NCBI RefSeq assembly: GCF_030125375.1
Contig: NZ_JASJUU010000002.1
Location: 267,968 to 331,967, forward strand
Length of the DNA: 64,000 bases
Source of the DNA: Pseudoalteromonas umbrosa
Lineage (GTDB): Bacteria > Pseudomonadota > Gammaproteobacteria > Enterobacterales > Alteromonadaceae
Direction of reading: 5' to 3'
Numbering within the stretch: the first letter of the stretch is position 1; each line of letters opens with the position of its first letter. Below are positions 18,763 through 28,778 of this stretch, piece after piece. The position numbers and the translations under genes were made by a program. The notes beneath the pieces are model-generated. The model was given only the letters and a program-made list of their open reading frames with translations. It was not told the DNA's origin and did no database searches.

Positions 18763-19488
18763 TTATTTGCGCCAGATCACGGTCGCCATGCGTCCACACT
18801 GCCCCTCACGGCGGTATGAAAAAAATTGCTCACTATCACTGTAAGTGCAAAGTTCATCGCTATAAATATATTTTATATTTAACGAATTTAACCGAATACG
18901 AGCCAATAGAAAAATATCCGCGAGAAACTTGTTTCCAGTATTAGGTGTAAATGCCTGAGCTTGCGCTGGTAATTTTTCAATGAAGGCATCTTTAACTTCA
19001 GCCCCCACCTCAAACGCAGTAGGTCCAATTGCAGGCCCAAACCAAGCCACTATCTCATTTGCAGGCGCACGAAAGCACTTTAGCGTGTTCTCGATAATAC
19101 CACCAGCAAGTGGCCGCCAACCGGCATGAATTGCCGCAACTTCATCACCTTGTCGACTTGCTAATAGGATGGGCAAGCAATCTGCGGTCATGATTGCTAA
19201 GGGTTTTTTTCTTAATCGCGTATACAAAGCATCTGCACTACATGTCTTGTCAAACTCTGTATGCGCATCAACAACGTGTACATGTGAGCCATGAACCTGG
19301 TTAACCCAAATAGGGTCGGCAGGAAGAGACTCCCCTAATAACCTACGATTACTTTTAACGTCTTCAACGAAATCCCCGACATGACTCGCCAGATTAAATG
19401 TATCAAAAGGCGCCTTAGAATAACCGCCCAAGCGGGTGCTTGTTAAAGCACCGACTTTCTCTTGTACCGGCCATTGAGGCAATATCAT
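18763..19488 (-). CDS. pgeF: Peptidoglycan editing factor PgeF (laccase-domain, YfiH)
   Basis: Cytoplasmic zinc enzyme of the DUF152/laccase-domain family; in E. coli it removes wrongly incorporated L-Ser from peptidoglycan precursors. The 241-residue product has the metal-site motifs VNQVHGSHV, MTADCLPILLA and AAIHAGWRPLAGG, and FFSYRREG near the C-terminus. The frame opens earlier with TTG at 19503, but ATG at 19488 follows the rluD stop by 4 bases and fits the family start (MILPQWP). No clear ribosome site, so it is probably coupled to rluD. Confidence 0.92.
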   Translation of the reverse strand: MILPQWPVQEKVGALTSTRLGGYSKAPFDTFNLASHVGDFVEDVKSNRRLLGESLPADPIWVNQVHGSHVHVVDAHTEFDKTCSADALYTRLRKKPLAIMTADCLPILLASRQGDEVAAIHAGWRPLAGGIIENTLKCFRAPANEIVAWFGPAIGPTAFEVGAEVKDAFIEKLPAQAQAFTPNTGNKFLADIFLLARIRLNSLNIKYIYSDELCTYSDSEQFFSYRREGQCGRMATVIWRK

Positions 19489-19492
19489 ATGA

Positions 19493-20470
19493 CTAGTATT
19501 CAATTTGAGGGTTAGCTTTCGTATCCGCTCTTAACATCTCAGTAAGTGCCTGCATATCATCAGGAATTGGTGCTTCCCAAGTCATTTTCTCACCGGTAAT
19601 TGGGTGCGCGATACTGAGCTTAACAGCGTGTAGTGCCTGACGCTTGAAGCCACGTAATGTCTCTAAAAATTCTGCAGAGGCATTTTTCGGCGGGCAAGGA
19701 CGGCCATTGTAAAGCTGATCTCCAATCAAAGGGTGCTTTAAGTATGCCATGTGTACACGGATCTGGTGTGTTCTACCTGTTTCCAGACGTAGCCTGAGTC
19801 GCGTATGTGCTCTGAACTTTTCAGCAACACGATAGTGCGTAATCGCAGGTTTGCCCATTTCATGTACCGCCATATGCGTACGCTTAGTGGCATGACGACC
19901 AATCGGCTTTTCAATTACACCGCCAGCTGTCATTGTACCGTTACAGATAGCTTCGTATTCTCGGGTGAAATTGGTGCGCGCTTGCAAGTTTTTAACTAAA
20001 TGAGTTTGCGCCTGAATGGTTTTTGCAACCACCATCAAACCAGTGGTGTCTTTATCCAAACGATGCACGATACCAGCACGAGGTACATTGATAATATCAG
20101 GGTGATGATACAGCAATGCATTAAGCACTGTACCATTTGGATTTCCTGCACCTGGGTGTACAACTAAACCCATAGGTTTGTTAATTACCAGAATATCATC
20201 ATCTTCATAAACGATATCTAGTGCAATATCTTGCGCTTCATATTCGCGCTCAGCTTCTATTTGTGTTTCGATCTCTACGACTTCACCACCAAATAGCTTT
20301 TCTTTCGGTGTGCTCAATGTTTGACCATTAACGGTTACCTTCTCATCCAAAATCCAAGTTTTTATTCTTGAACGTGAAAAATCAGGGAACAATTGCGCTA
20401 ATATTTGGTCTAGACGTTTACCGCCTAACTCGATTGGCACTTCGGCTTGTAGAGAAATTTGCTCTGACAT
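19493..20470 (-). CDS. rluD: 23S rRNA pseudouridine synthase RluD
   Basis: Makes pseudouridines 1911, 1915 and 1917 in helix 69 of 23S rRNA. The 325-residue product has an N-terminal S4 RNA-binding domain (about 15-75) and the catalytic RluA-type domain with HRLDKDTTG, catalytic Asp139, exactly as numbered in E. coli. Divergent from bamD and upstream of pgeF-clpB, matching E. coli order. Confidence 0.97.
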   Translation of the reverse strand: MSEQISLQAEVPIELGGKRLDQILAQLFPDFSRSRIKTWILDEKVTVNGQTLSTPKEKLFGGEVVEIETQIEAEREYEAQDIALDIVYEDDDILVINKPMGLVVHPGAGNPNGTVLNALLYHHPDIINVPRAGIVHRLDKDTTGLMVVAKTIQAQTHLVKNLQARTNFTREYEAICNGTMTAGGVIEKPIGRHATKRTHMAVHEMGKPAITHYRVAEKFRAHTRLRLRLETGRTHQIRVHMAYLKHPLIGDQLYNGRPCPPKNASAEFLETLRGFKRQALHAVKLSIAHPITGEKMTWEAPIPDDMQALTEMLRADTKANPQIEY

Positions 20471-20593
20471 GTGTAACTTTACCTAAATTACCAGTGCAAG
20501 CCTCGCTCGACTGGGTTAGAATCGCATAAATGCATAGTTTACTCGGTTTTACCGACTTGGCCTAGCCGAAGACAACGAAGGTAGTAAAATAAA

Positions 20594-21352
20594 ATGATAA
20601 TGAAGTTGGGAAAACGCGCTGCTGCAGTATTTATTAGCGCATCTATACTAGGATTAGCCGCATGTTCTTCAGCACCAGAACAAGAAGAAATTGAACGTGT
20701 ACCAAACAAATCTGTACAAGCATTATATGAAGATGCCAAACGCACTCTAGATTCCGGCCTTTACGCTAGAGCTATTCAACTACTTGGTGCAATCAATGCT
20801 CGTTACCCATTTGGGCCTTACTCCAGACAAGTGCAAATGGATTTGGTTTATGCGCATTATCAAACAGGAAATATCGATCAAGCACTTGCAACAGTAGACC
20901 GCTTTATTCGATTGAACCCGAATCACAAAAACCTTGATTACATGTATTACATGCGAGGCTTAATTAATATTAAAGCCGATGAAAATGCGTTTCAGGAATA
21001 CTTCGGCGTTGACCGTGCGGATAGAGATGTAAGCAAAACACGTGTCGCCTTTCAAGATTTGTCTACGCTTGTTAAAAACTATCCAGATAGCAGTTACACG
21101 CCAGAAGCGAAGAAGCGTCTTGCTTGGTTGCTTAACAAAATGGCACGTTATGAGTTAAAAATTGCCAATTACTACTTTGAGCGTGAAGCATACTTGGCAG
21201 CAGCAAATCGCGGAAAATATGTTGTTGAGCACTATTCACAAAGCAGTTATTTAACAGAAGCGTTGGATATGATGGAGAAAAGCTATGACAAACTTGGTTT
21301 AACCGAACTAAGTGACAATGTTAGAAAAACAAAAGCGCTTAACCAACGTTAA
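20594..21352 (+). CDS. bamD: Outer-membrane assembly lipoprotein BamD
   Basis: Essential lipoprotein of the BAM complex, which folds beta-barrel proteins into the outer membrane. The 252-residue product has a signal peptide with lipobox LGLAAC near residue 24 and five TPR-like repeats (first: ALYEDAKRTLDSGLYARAIQ). Start ATG 20594; a second in-frame ATG two codons on is possible. Monocistronic, ending in a strong terminator. The many TonB receptors in this window would depend on it. Confidence 0.96.
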   Translation: MIMKLGKRAAAVFISASILGLAACSSAPEQEEIERVPNKSVQALYEDAKRTLDSGLYARAIQLLGAINARYPFGPYSRQVQMDLVYAHYQTGNIDQALATVDRFIRLNPNHKNLDYMYYMRGLINIKADENAFQEYFGVDRADRDVSKTRVAFQDLSTLVKNYPDSSYTPEAKKRLAWLLNKMARYELKIANYYFEREAYLAAANRGKYVVEHYSQSSYLTEALDMMEKSYDKLGLTELSDNVRKTKALNQR

Positions 21353-21358
21353 TATAAT

Positions 21359-21390
21359 AGTTCAGGCATCTTTGATGCCTGAACTTTTTA
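21359..21390. terminator. Terminator between bamD and glnB
   Basis: AGTTCAGGCATC-TTT-GATGCCTGAACT, a perfect 12-bp stem, then TTTTTA on the plus strand; it also lies just past the convergent glnB stop. Confidence 0.92.
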
Positions 21391-21402
21391 ATAAACATAA
21401 AG

Positions 21403-21800
<398 letters not shown>

Positions 21801-21873
21801 ACATAGCTGTTGAATAATATATTGAAAAAGCGCAAAATAAAGTATCAATCCTATGCTATATTTGGAGCTTAAG

Positions 21874-22413
21874 ATGCGATATCAGCGCGGCATGAGCTTA
21901 TTGGAATTGTTAATCACCGTTGCTATTTTAGGTGTATTAGCATCCATGACTTTTTTCTTCACAAGTTCCACTTATCAAGAGAATCGCGCACAGAGCTTCT
22001 TGTTAGAGCTCAAGCGCACAGTCACTTTTGCCAGAGCAAAAGCAACAGCCAGTGATGAAATTGTCATCGTATGCCCAGTCCTAGAAACCCTACTATTGGA
22101 AAATAAAGACTTTGCTTGCAGGACAGATTGGAAAAGCAATCGTATTGTTATTTTTGTAGATCGCGACAATAATGGTTCGTACACAACTGATACGGACGAC
22201 TTGTTAAGAGTAATGGAAAGAGTATTAGATAATGATGACTTAAACTACCCAGTTGCATCGTTAAAATTTGACTCTAGTGGCCGACTCGGTGATGGCCAGA
22301 ATGGCACTTTTATCTACTGTCCAAATGGCGCTACTACCCAAAATCAGAGCCTCAACATCACCCAAGCAGGTACTGCACTATTCACTGGTGATACAACGCA
22401 AACTTGCACCTAA
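21874..22413 (+). CDS. GspH/FimT-family minor pseudopilin (FimT-like)
   Basis: Minor pilin probably involved in priming type IV pilus assembly. The 179-residue product has a short basic leader and the prepilin site RG/MSLLELLITVAILGVL, with Glu at +5, followed by a GspH-like globular domain with two cysteine pairs. The frame opens at 21853, but ATG 21874 has GGAG 6 bases upstream and a normal leader length. It points towards pilE from the far side of the cluster, unlike the usual fimT-fimU-pilV order. Confidence 0.82.
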   Translation: MRYQRGMSLLELLITVAILGVLASMTFFFTSSTYQENRAQSFLLELKRTVTFARAKATASDEIVIVCPVLETLLLENKDFACRTDWKSNRIVIFVDRDNNGSYTTDTDDLLRVMERVLDNDDLNYPVASLKFDSSGRLGDGQNGTFIYCPNGATTQNQSLNITQAGTALFTGDTTQTCT

Positions 22414-22599
22414 CTTACACACAACTAAATAAAAATTATAAATCAAAAAAGATTAACTTTTTCATCACCACAATAAGTAAAATCGTAATGCACCAAAAAA
22501 ATAATAATGTGCACATGGCCAACGTTATATAAGCTTTACTCTCTTAAATCCACCCCCAAAGTCACTAAAATATGTATTCATACTCAAGGACTGAAGTGG

Positions 22600-23121
22600 A
22601 TGAACAAAACTAAAGAGTCTGGTTTTTCACTATTCGAACTACTCGTCGTGCTAGCTATTTGTGCCATTGTAGCGTCCCTTGCTATTCCATCGATGAGTGA
22701 AGTGCTTTCCCAAAATAGGCCTCAGCACGCACTCATGTATCTAGATAGGTTAATAAGTTATGCAAGACTTAAAGCGATTTATTCTGGTGAACGCGTTACA
22801 TTATGTCCATTAGTTTCAAATTGCTGTGCTAAAAACTATTGGCATACTGAACTCACTCTGTTCATTGATAGAGGACAGCTAAATTGCTTAAACGACCAAG
22901 ACACTATTCTTACCATCAGCTCTAGAATAAACTCTGCTGACGATATTACTTACCAAAGAGCTGCTGTAACGTTCAAACATACCGGCAGCACTTGGGGCCT
23001 AGCAAATGGTACCTTTGTCTATTGCGTCACTAAACAAGATGGCAGCAAATACGGTAAAGCACTTTCTTTGAGTACTGCGGGCCGCACAAGGCTTCAAGAT
23101 ACGTCGAGATGCAAACTTTAG
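22600..23121 (+). CDS. GspH/FimU-like minor pseudopilin
   Basis: Second minor pilin of the same family: 173 residues with leader MNKTKESG and prepilin site SG/FSLFELLVVLAICAIV, Glu at +5, and several cysteines in the C-terminal domain. An earlier in-frame ATG at 22507 would give an implausible 40-residue leader; ATG 22600 has AAGGA 9 bases upstream. It converges on pilE with a 4-base overlap of the two stop codons (TAG on one strand, TAA on the other). It is likely a minor-pilin partner of PilV, PilW, PilX and PilE. Confidence 0.8.
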   Translation: MNKTKESGFSLFELLVVLAICAIVASLAIPSMSEVLSQNRPQHALMYLDRLISYARLKAIYSGERVTLCPLVSNCCAKNYWHTELTLFIDRGQLNCLNDQDTILTISSRINSADDITYQRAAVTFKHTGSTWGLANGTFVYCVTKQDGSKYGKALSLSTAGRTRLQDTSRCKL

Positions 23122-23537
23122 CGCTCCCAACATGTATCTGCACTCGCTGTACCTGTTACTGTTTTTACACCTAGGTTATTCACTGATAAGCTACTGCACT
23201 CAAGATCACCTTGAACAGGTCCAGCAGCCGCTGTTGCAGTTAAGGTATAACCACCATTGCTTAAAGTAACTGAAATAGTGAAGTAACCGTTTTCACTCGT
23301 TGTGGGTATGCCAATGTCTTCCAGTTTACTAGCATACTCTCTATTATCCACAAAGTACTGCTCTTGCTTATTTGCCGCATCCAATAAAATGGTCATGGCA
23401 TCGGCTCTCGCGCCACGTTTAATATAACTAGAGTAGTTAGGATAAGCCAAGGTGGCGAGTACCCCGACAATCGCTACGACAATTACTAACTCAATCAACG
23501 TAAAACCTGAGTAAACACGCATTTTACTTTTCATCAT
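23118..23537 (-). CDS. pilE: Type IV minor pilin PilE
   Basis: Minor pilin of the pilus initiation complex. The 139-residue product has leader MMKSKMRVYSG and the site SG/FTLIELVIVVAIVGVLA with Glu at +5, then an N-methyl helix and a small globular domain with a C-terminal disulfide candidate (DLECSS...ADTCWER). It overlaps pilY1 by 14 bases, so it is the last gene of pilV-W-X-Y1-E, as in Pseudomonas (where pilY2 intervenes). A start at 23534 is equally possible. Confidence 0.88.
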   Translation of the reverse strand: MMKSKMRVYSGFTLIELVIVVAIVGVLATLAYPNYSSYIKRGARADAMTILLDAANKQEQYFVDNREYASKLEDIGIPTTSENGYFTISVTLSNGGYTLTATAAAGPVQGDLECSSLSVNNLGVKTVTGTASADTCWER

Positions 23538-26500
23538 TATCTTCTTTCTTGTATATATAAAGCTGTCTTGTCTCGTATGTGATTGTCAGTGGCGAAACAC
23601 CCGGCACATTTGCAGAGCCATCAGTATTTTTGTATACATTAGGTGGCTCAAGCTTATAAGGGTCAATACCATCAGCAGGATTACCACCAAACATGTCATC
23701 TAATGCGTCCTCTTTTATCACAGTAGGGCTGATAATTTTGGCTTTGACAGTCTTTTTCTTGGTGATTGGATCTTCGTATACATCGTAATGCGTCCGCGGT
23801 GTATCCGGTAATGTTGCCGTTGTCCTGTAACGGCGCAGTTGGAATACTTGCATACCATAATGCAGGTGAACTATATACAAATACCCAGTGCCTTCACCAA
23901 TCGAGCATTGATTTTCTGACACCGTTGTTGGCGAGAATGAGGTAAAGTAAGCCAACCCACCAATCGCAGTGGCAGCTGAGAGCGACTTTTCTCCCTCTTC
24001 AAGCTTGATCTTCCAACCTTTCGCTTTACCAAGTTCAACCTCTTGGTCTATAAAATTCTCATAGCTATCTAGGCTAGATTTGAATGGGTCATTAGTTACA
24101 TTAAACAAATTACTTGCACGGATCACACTCGGCGTGTTGTCTGACGTAAATGACTGAGTTTTTGTATTTTCGTCTCTGACCATAAATAAAAAGTTTTTAA
24201 TATTTGTTGACGTCGGTTTAGCTCGATTACCACTGCCAATCAAGATCCCTTCATAAGGCACATCCCTTCTGATTGTAGTTGCCTTACCATCTACGATTTC
24301 TTCAGTCACCTTGCTAAAGTAAGTCCTCGCTATCATTGGGCGATAGAAAAACCTTCTTTTCGCATTATCATTCCCGCCACTCAAATTAGCTAACATGAAA
24401 TGTGTCCACGGCGCATCTTCATCATTCGGTTTACTACTAGGTAAATCTACTCTCCAAAGCCCACCACCTGTATCTGCTGCATATATCCTATCCACATAGC
24501 CATCGTAGTCAGAATCAAGCACACTTACATCCGCAGCAATACTATGCTCGCCCTTAAAGCCGTTATCGGGAGTCAAGGACCACACTGGTTTACCACTTTC
24601 TAAATCAACAATATATATGCCCCTACCTTTGCTATCTTCTGTGAAAGTAGCATTGTCCTTATTTGTGTCATACCCCGCGCCGAAGATTAACACTGGCTTC
24701 TCAGGTTGAGCTGTAATAAAAGAAACAATAGGCTTAGACCAGGACTGTCCTAACTCTGTGAAATCACCAACACCGCCCTTAATTGGCCCACCCCACAGCA
24801 TTCTTGGCTGGTCAGGCACTGTAATATCAAAACCATAATATTCGTTCCCACCACGTCTCATACCTGCGATCAACCACACCTTTTCGCCAGAATCGACTAC
24901 ACCGCTATCATTTTTATCCCAAAAATACACAGTGATAGGCCCATCCATGCCATATAGTTTGGTATCTTGCCTGCGATCTCTAAGCGGTTTTAAAATATCA
25001 AGGAGAGAGTCTGGAATGAATGCCCAGCTTTCTTCGACAGTCTCACCTTTGTCTTTAAACATATGCAAAAAGCCAGCATTGGTGCCCACGATTACCCTCA
25101 AATCGTCATTGCCGTAATCAATGGTCACAGGCCTTGAGTGAAGCGGATCTCCAAATATATCTTTTCGTCTTTCATTCGTTATCCGATTACCGTTTTGGTC
25201 ATCTATATCCAGACCCCTTGCCCACAAAATGGTGTTCTGCACTTCTGTCGTCGAACTATCAAGCTTTGCCGCCAAATTTACCAATGAGCCTTGATGGGCA
25301 TTTAAAGCGGATGCATAATCAAAATCATAAAGCGCCCCTTTGCCATAATCGGAATATAAACGGCGCACTGTTTGCCGCTCAGTCAACTGGTAATTTATCC
25401 CGCCTTCCAACACCACATTGCCGTCTTTGCTACTTGGTGCCGACCAGTATGTCGTTACCGACTTATCAATTTGCCCTTGATCATTTATCGCATTTGTTGT
25501 GCTAGATGATCCGTGCACGATGCCACCAGACACTTTTAATTTTTTAAGATTCCCAGCCCATCGAGTATGAGTTTCAGGATAGAACATAGTAAAATAAACT
25601 GAATCGCCACTACGGCTCAAATCTGAACTGCTCGTAGACACTGAGGGAGATGAGAAACTATCGCTTTGCTCCCGTATTTTTGAAATCGTCAGTTTAAGTG
25701 CTTCAGATAACTGCGATGCCGTATTTGCATGAAGGTAATCACCGCCACCATCAATTTCACCCGTTTGTTTAAGCAGCGCTTTACCGGCATTAGACATACC
25801 AGTACCAAACCCTATGGTATACACACGCGCAAAGTCTTGCTTGTCCGAGGTCGTAGGGTATAAATCTATTTGTGTTTCTGAAGTGCCCCGCATTAACTTA
25901 GCCAACGAGTTGAGGTAACTATTCGATACCGCTGTCGGGTATGAGCCGAATTTATTAAAATATTCAGTCGCAATTGCAGAGTTTTTACCTGAATCACTGG
26001 TAGGATCACCATCAGTCATTAAAATAACGTTTGTAGAGGTATCACAGCGCTCGGGGTCTCCGGCTACTGGGGCAAATGGTGACTTGTATACACCACTTAC
26101 TTCTATTGACTTATCTCGATTATTTCCACCATTATATCCATAATCGACAGCCCTACCTGTCAGGTATAAGTACGCCTCCCACAAGGTCTCAGAAAGCGGT
26201 GTGCTGCCACTAGCTCGCAAACTGTTAATTTTGCTAATTACAACACTAGGATCGGCACCAATGCCGTTCAAAACATAGCCTCCAGAGCTGGAATACAAGC
26301 GCATTAAACCAAAATCAAAGTCTGGGTTATTATTTACCAAAGACACCATGGCGTCTTGCGCTACTTTTAACCTACTATCTCCACAATTAACCGAACGGTA
26401 GCGCCCGTTTATATACTTGTAGCACGCTTTTGAGGTTTTCGAAGTATCGAAGCAATCAACAGAGCGTAATCTCCAATTTCTGTACTCATAGCATCGCCTT

Positions 26501-26667
26501 CCATCATTAACGTCCCATGCCATGCTTCCAGATGTATCAAAAATCACAATAACACGAGACTTTTCAGAACCGCTTACATCGTGTTTTACATAGAGCTCAA
26601 TGTCTTCAGCATATGCGCCGCAGCTTATCAAAAAGCAGACTAACAATATTTTTTTGAAATACTTCAT
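23524..26667 (-). CDS. pilY1: PilY1-family pilus-tip adhesin
   Basis: Large calcium-binding protein at the pilus tip, needed for pilus assembly and surface sensing. The 1047-residue product has a signal peptide (about 1-20), a von Willebrand A domain from about 37 to 330 with the metal-site motif DTSGSMA at 44-50, a central region, and a C-terminal beta-propeller of about 450 residues with the calcium loop DSDYDGYVD near 720. Between the metal motif and the next helix lies an insertion with two matching cysteine-bounded repeats (C59-C72 and C82-C95). It overlaps pilX by 4 bases and pilE by 14. Family and context agree. Confidence 0.93.
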   Translation of the reverse strand: MKYFKKILLVCFLISCGAYAEDIELYVKHDVSGSEKSRVIVIFDTSGSMAWDVNDGRRCYEYRNWRLRSVDCFDTSKTSKACYKYINGRYRSVNCGDSRLKVAQDAMVSLVNNNPDFDFGLMRLYSSSGGYVLNGIGADPSVVISKINSLRASGSTPLSETLWEAYLYLTGRAVDYGYNGGNNRDKSIEVSGVYKSPFAPVAGDPERCDTSTNVILMTDGDPTSDSGKNSAIATEYFNKFGSYPTAVSNSYLNSLAKLMRGTSETQIDLYPTTSDKQDFARVYTIGFGTGMSNAGKALLKQTGEIDGGGDYLHANTASQLSEALKLTISKIREQSDSFSSPSVSTSSSDLSRSGDSVYFTMFYPETHTRWAGNLKKLKVSGGIVHGSSSTTNAINDQGQIDKSVTTYWSAPSSKDGNVVLEGGINYQLTERQTVRRLYSDYGKGALYDFDYASALNAHQGSLVNLAAKLDSSTTEVQNTILWARGLDIDDQNGNRITNERRKDIFGDPLHSRPVTIDYGNDDLRVIVGTNAGFLHMFKDKGETVEESWAFIPDSLLDILKPLRDRRQDTKLYGMDGPITVYFWDKNDSGVVDSGEKVWLIAGMRRGGNEYYGFDITVPDQPRMLWGGPIKGGVGDFTELGQSWSKPIVSFITAQPEKPVLIFGAGYDTNKDNATFTEDSKGRGIYIVDLESGKPVWSLTPDNGFKGEHSIAADVSVLDSDYDGYVDRIYAADTGGGLWRVDLPSSKPNDEDAPWTHFMLANLSGGNDNAKRRFFYRPMIARTYFSKVTEEIVDGKATTIRRDVPYEGILIGSGNRAKPTSTNIKNFLFMVRDENTKTQSFTSDNTPSVIRASNLFNVTNDPFKSSLDSYENFIDQEVELGKAKGWKIKLEEGEKSLSAATAIGGLAYFTSFSPTTVSENQCSIGEGTGYLYIVHLHYGMQVFQLRRYRTTATLPDTPRTHYDVYEDPITKKKTVKAKIISPTVIKEDALDDMFGGNPADGIDPYKLEPPNVYKNTDGSANVPGVSPLTITYETRQLYIYKKEDNDEK

Positions 26668-27155
26668 TGATTTGCCTTAACATCTTGAATTTCTTGACCA
26701 ATACCTATAACGACAGTCACTTTATGGCGACCTTGATCACCATATTCAACTGAACTCGTTAACTCAGTCATATTGCAGACAACCCCTTCTGTATAACCAT
26801 ATATCCGAGGGCATGGAACTTCTAACTGTCCTTTATTCAAGTTTCTTAATTCATAATCCACAAGACTATCTTGGTTTTCGTTATCAAATTTATGAACACC
26901 ACCATCATTAGCATCAATTTGACCATTTGTTAGATGAAACTTACTGCCACCAAACATTTGTTTTTGATTTTTTACCAAGCGTTGTACTTCACCCATTAAA
27001 TAAGCTTCGGCTGTTTCTCGCTCTTGTGCTGCATTGGTAATTTTAATATCGATTGTACTGCTGCTCATCAGCGTCACGGCGATACTCGTCACTGCAACAA
27101 TCAATACCATAGAGACGATTAGTACCATCCCTTTTTGTCTCGAATGATTTACCAT
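26664..27155 (-). CDS. pilX: Minor pilin assembly protein PilX
   Basis: Minor pilin of 163 residues. The N-terminus QKG/MVLIVSMVLIVAVTSI has the class III-like prepilin shape but no Glu at +5, as is usual in PilX, where that lack is thought to place it at the tip of the initiation complex. The segment ERETAEAYLMGE follows, typical of PilX/GspK. Overlaps pilW by 7 bases and pilY1 by 4. Confidence 0.85.
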   Translation of the reverse strand: MVNHSRQKGMVLIVSMVLIVAVTSIAVTLMSSSTIDIKITNAAQERETAEAYLMGEVQRLVKNQKQMFGGSKFHLTNGQIDANDGGVHKFDNENQDSLVDYELRNLNKGQLEVPCPRIYGYTEGVVCNMTELTSSVEYGDQGRHKVTVVIGIGQEIQDVKANQ

Positions 27156-28126
27156 GCTGAAGACCCCATGTTATATAGCTGAACAGTCGTTGAAAAAACA
27201 GTTCGCCTATAACTGTCTGAAAATGTATGAATGACTTTGTCGGTGTCGTTCCCTAGTGTATATTTCTGATTCTTCAAATTTATACCAGGATCAGGCTCTA
27301 ACGACCTAACCAACACAATAACTTGAACAGTCAATACACCTTCCGATCTTTCCCAATCAGCAGCTGTCATTTGCTTAACGCTGCGATAGCTATCAACTCG
27401 ACTGTCACCATCAATATCAATACCAAATAAAAAACGCATATCCTCAACGCCTTCAATGACGGTTTCAGTAGTCATTTGCCCGTTCACAGTCAGTCTCTTT
27501 CTCATCAACACTGGAATAGTCAGTGGCGTATTACTTATGGTTATTTGCTGCTCGCTAATGTAATAAGCATGATGGCTATATGGCCAAAGAGTTGCGTTCA
27601 CATTTGGTAAAGCAACAAAGTCATTCCCTGCGATGAATTCACCCTGCTCTTGCTGTGCAATAAAGTAATATTTATTATTACTTACCACATCATTGGTTAT
27701 CTGCTCGCCTTCAAGAAATTTCAGCTGCAGTACTTCTGTATTCTTTTTAGCTCCGGATATGCACTCCAGCGCAGTCCCACTGGTCGTATAATCAGCGTAT
27801 ATGGGACGAAAGTTAGTAGGTGTAATATCTGGGAAGCTGCCATTATTTAAACCACCAAAACAATCACCAGCAGGGTTTGCTGGGCCAGAGGAATTGTCGC
27901 TGCTGAAACTTTTATCATAAAAGGTGCCCCAAAACCCAACCTGTTCTAAGTCTCTACGCAGCAAGGTTAATGACAGCCGACCTATTTCTTGCAACTCACC
28001 AATGGCCATAGTGTCTTTCGTAGTCACCCTCATACTGACATACGTTGCGACAACGCCACCTAAGAGTATGGCCCCGATAAAAAGCGAGATTAAGATTTCG
28101 ATCAGAGTAAACCCACGTTGACGCAT
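27149..28126 (-). CDS. pilW: Minor pilin PilW
   Basis: Minor pilin of 325 residues with a very short leader and the site RG/FTLIEILISLFIGAILL, Glu at +5, followed by a large beta-rich PilW domain (LSLTLLRRDLEQVGFWG near residue 48, then a GDCFGG loop). It lies 2 bp after pilV and overlaps pilX by 7 bases. Confidence 0.88.
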   Translation of the reverse strand: MRQRGFTLIEILISLFIGAILLGGVVATYVSMRVTTKDTMAIGELQEIGRLSLTLLRRDLEQVGFWGTFYDKSFSSDNSSGPANPAGDCFGGLNNGSFPDITPTNFRPIYADYTTSGTALECISGAKKNTEVLQLKFLEGEQITNDVVSNNKYYFIAQQEQGEFIAGNDFVALPNVNATLWPYSHHAYYISEQQITISNTPLTIPVLMRKRLTVNGQMTTETVIEGVEDMRFLFGIDIDGDSRVDSYRSVKQMTAADWERSEGVLTVQVIVLVRSLEPDPGINLKNQKYTLGNDTDKVIHTFSDSYRRTVFSTTVQLYNMGSSAW

Positions 28127-28128
28127 TG

Positions 28129-28680
28129 CTAGCTCCTTACAAGTACAAAGCTAGATAAAGACACGAGCCTTCTATAATTATCGTTGGTACCGCAGTTAAT
28201 AGCCGATGTCGTGCTGTTTGCTTTGATCGCTTGACGACCAACCCAAGCGACGGTAACAGTAACCTCAAAGCCGTCACCATCGCGAACGGGTGTAATACAC
28301 ACCGTTGTATCGTCCAAAGAACCTGTATTTTCTTTGGCTCGAATTGCTTGCTTCCATTGTTCTTTGTCTAAATTAGCTATCGCTTGGTTGTTACAAAAAC
28401 TGGAAAAGCATGTCGTATCCGTATTAAGTTTAGTTTCACTCGTGAAGGAGCCGCCATATAAATCAATTAATTCGGTTGTATCATTGGATCTGATCCGCTG
28501 AATGATGTCTCCAGCTAAGGCTACTGCGGCGGCCCGCTGCATAGAATCAAAGCTTGCTTGCTTCGCCTTAGCCTGCAGTGCAACCGCACCTAATAATCCA
28601 AAGCTAAGTACCATAAAGGCCACTACCACCTCTAATAAAGTAAAACCAGCTTGGATTTTTTTTGGAAACAAATTACCCAT
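28129..28680 (-). CDS. pilV: Minor pilin PilV
   Basis: First gene of the minor-pilin operon: 183 residues, leader ending QAG/FTLLEVVVAFMVLSFGLLG with Glu at +5, typical of PilV. The globular domain holds a cysteine pair (TTCFSSFC). The 98-bp gap to the upstream regulator gene holds a plausible -10 (TAATAT) and the sequence ACCGTTTAGTC at 28758-28748, which resembles the AlgR core ACCGTTCGTC with one extra base. Confidence 0.87.
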   Translation of the reverse strand: MGNLFPKKIQAGFTLLEVVVAFMVLSFGLLGAVALQAKAKQASFDSMQRAAAVALAGDIIQRIRSNDTTELIDLYGGSFTSETKLNTDTTCFSSFCNNQAIANLDKEQWKQAIRAKENTGSLDDTTVCITPVRDGDGFEVTVTVAWVGRQAIKANSTTSAINCGTNDNYRRLVSLSSFVLVRS

Positions 28681-28778
28681 TAAAAAAACTCAATATGTAT
28701 TCTAAGTTACATATTATCGCTTTTTTTAGATAACCAAACCGCTACATGACTAAACGGTCAATCAATGAGGGTCAGTGG

